This document shows positions 5,765-6,228 of a DNA stretch of 6,228 nucleotides, one piece after another. Both the position numbers and the translations under genes were made by a program. The DNA lies in contig JAPUHH010000117.1 in the NCBI GenBank assembly GCA_027297825.1, forward strand, positions 1 through 6,228, in the 5' to 3' direction. How positions within the stretch are numbered: position 1 is the first letter of the stretch; each line of letters starts with the position of its first letter. The notes under the pieces were generated by a model. It saw nothing but the letters and a program-made list of their open reading frames with translations, searched no databases and was not told where the DNA came from. This stretch comes from Gammaproteobacteria bacterium (GTDB lineage: Bacteria; Pseudomonadota; Gammaproteobacteria; UBA4575).

Positions 5765-6196
5765 TTATGGCTCAACACATCCAGAAATTTCTCTGATCAG
5801 ATTATGTTTATGCCCATCCTCACCTTCTAGTTGTAATTTCTTGTGTTTGATAAAATTTACTCGGTGCCGAATTTTTTCCCCAACTGGGTATGCCTGTTGG
5901 TCATCACTATCTATTACCGTTAGTTCTAATACGCGGTCTTTGACTGCCCATGTTGCACTTACAAATGCATATGGTTCAATACATTTATGCGATTTATAAC
6001 GAACTAAAAGCGCTTTTCTATTTCTTGCATAAATTTGTGTACCTCCTTCAGTCCCATATTCTGGCGCATCAGGATCTTTTACCCAAGTGCCCTCCTCTAT
6101 CCAATTTATTATTTCCATATCGCTTATAGCATAGTCTTCATTTGAAAAAGCTGACGTAAAAGTCACTATGCCTGCTAAAAATAATATTAATTTCAT
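5765..6196 (-). CDS. Unrecognised small exported protein
   Basis: This protein has 143 residues. An N-terminal Lys and a hydrophobic run (LILFLAGIVTFTSA) form a signal peptide of about 16-18 residues. The mature part is predicted to be mostly beta-strand, with an early GTWV (36-39), ALLVRYKSHKC, AFVSATWAVKDRVLELTVID and KLQLEG. Such an alternation of short strands beginning with G-x-W is reminiscent of lipocalin-like or other small beta-barrel periplasmic proteins, but I cannot assign a family. Cys72 and Cys140 could pair. The ATG at 6194-6196 has no strong ribosome site; AAGAA lies about ten bases before it. It converges on the dioxygenase-like gene, with repeat copy B between the stops and another repeat starting 21 bases upstream of its ATG, so its promoter must lie in or beyond that repeat. 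Confidence 0.75.
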   Translation of the reverse strand: MKLILFLAGIVTFTSAFSNEDYAISDMEIINWIEEGTWVKDPDAPEYGTEGGTQIYARNRKALLVRYKSHKCIEPYAFVSATWAVKDRVLELTVIDSDDQQAYPVGEKIRHRVNFIKHKKLQLEGEDGHKHNLIREISGCVEP

Positions 6197-6216
6197 GAAT
6201 AAATTCTTAACTTGCT

Positions 6217-6228
6217 AGTGTCCGCTTT
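6217..6228. repeat. Start of a third palindromic repeat copy, cut by the window end
   Basis: The last 12 bases, AGTGTCCGCTTT, match the first 12 of copy A at 10 positions and are in the same orientation. The rest lies outside the window. Confidence 0.5.

Noticed and set aside
5156..6228. Integron attC sites or a CRISPR array
   Set aside because: The repeats lack the GTTRRRY/RYYYAAC core sites of attC, and their spacing (about 0.5 kb with genes between) is far too long for CRISPR.

Overview
The window looks like chromosomal DNA of a fairly AT-rich Gram-negative bacterium, most likely a gammaproteobacterium. The basis is an inner-membrane/periplasmic efflux set of the FUSC + DUF1656 + HlyD type, two proteins with Sec-type signal peptides, Shine-Dalgarno sites and a near-consensus sigma70 promoter. 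The genus cannot be named from the sequence alone.

Layout. Positions 1-81 may hold the 3' tip of a + strand gene that starts outside the window. From 4847 down to 99 everything reads on the minus strand as one tight operon: a CPA1-type cation:proton antiporter (4847-3618), a FUSC-family efflux transporter (from 3599), a two-helix DUF1656 protein (1415-1200) and a HlyD/EmrA-type membrane fusion protein (1196-99). A TTGCCA-N16-TATAAT promoter at 4962-4989 sits in front of the antiporter, with a perfect 7-bp inverted repeat (4999-5019) just upstream of its -35 box. The three pump components resemble the aaeXAB/fusaric-acid-resistance layout. They would export small, probably aromatic or weak-acid compounds, and the antiporter would handle protons or sodium. 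No outer-membrane channel gene is visible.

The main oddity is in the FUSC gene. The membrane part ends at a TGA (1980-1982). After 12 more codons and a TAA (1941-1943), the same reading frame continues as a coding-like stretch to 1431. That stretch looks like the normal soluble C-terminal domain of this FUSC subfamily (ENFYRLLG and WREERF motifs). The full span, 3599 to 1431, is about 720 codons, which is roughly the family's full length as I remember it. The gene therefore appears split by two in-frame nonsense codons. It is either a decaying pseudogene or a transporter now made as two polypeptides.

Right of the operon lies a gene-poor AT-rich stretch (4848-5289). It is followed by two small genes for exported proteins that face each other: an intradiol-dioxygenase-fold protein (5290-5724, +) lacking one of the usual iron-binding tyrosines, and an unrecognised secreted protein (5765-6196, -). 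Near-identical 30-bp imperfect palindromes lie at 5156-5185 and 5729-5758, and a third copy begins at 6217 and runs off the window. Each small gene therefore sits alone between two copies, which gives the right end a cassette-like appearance.
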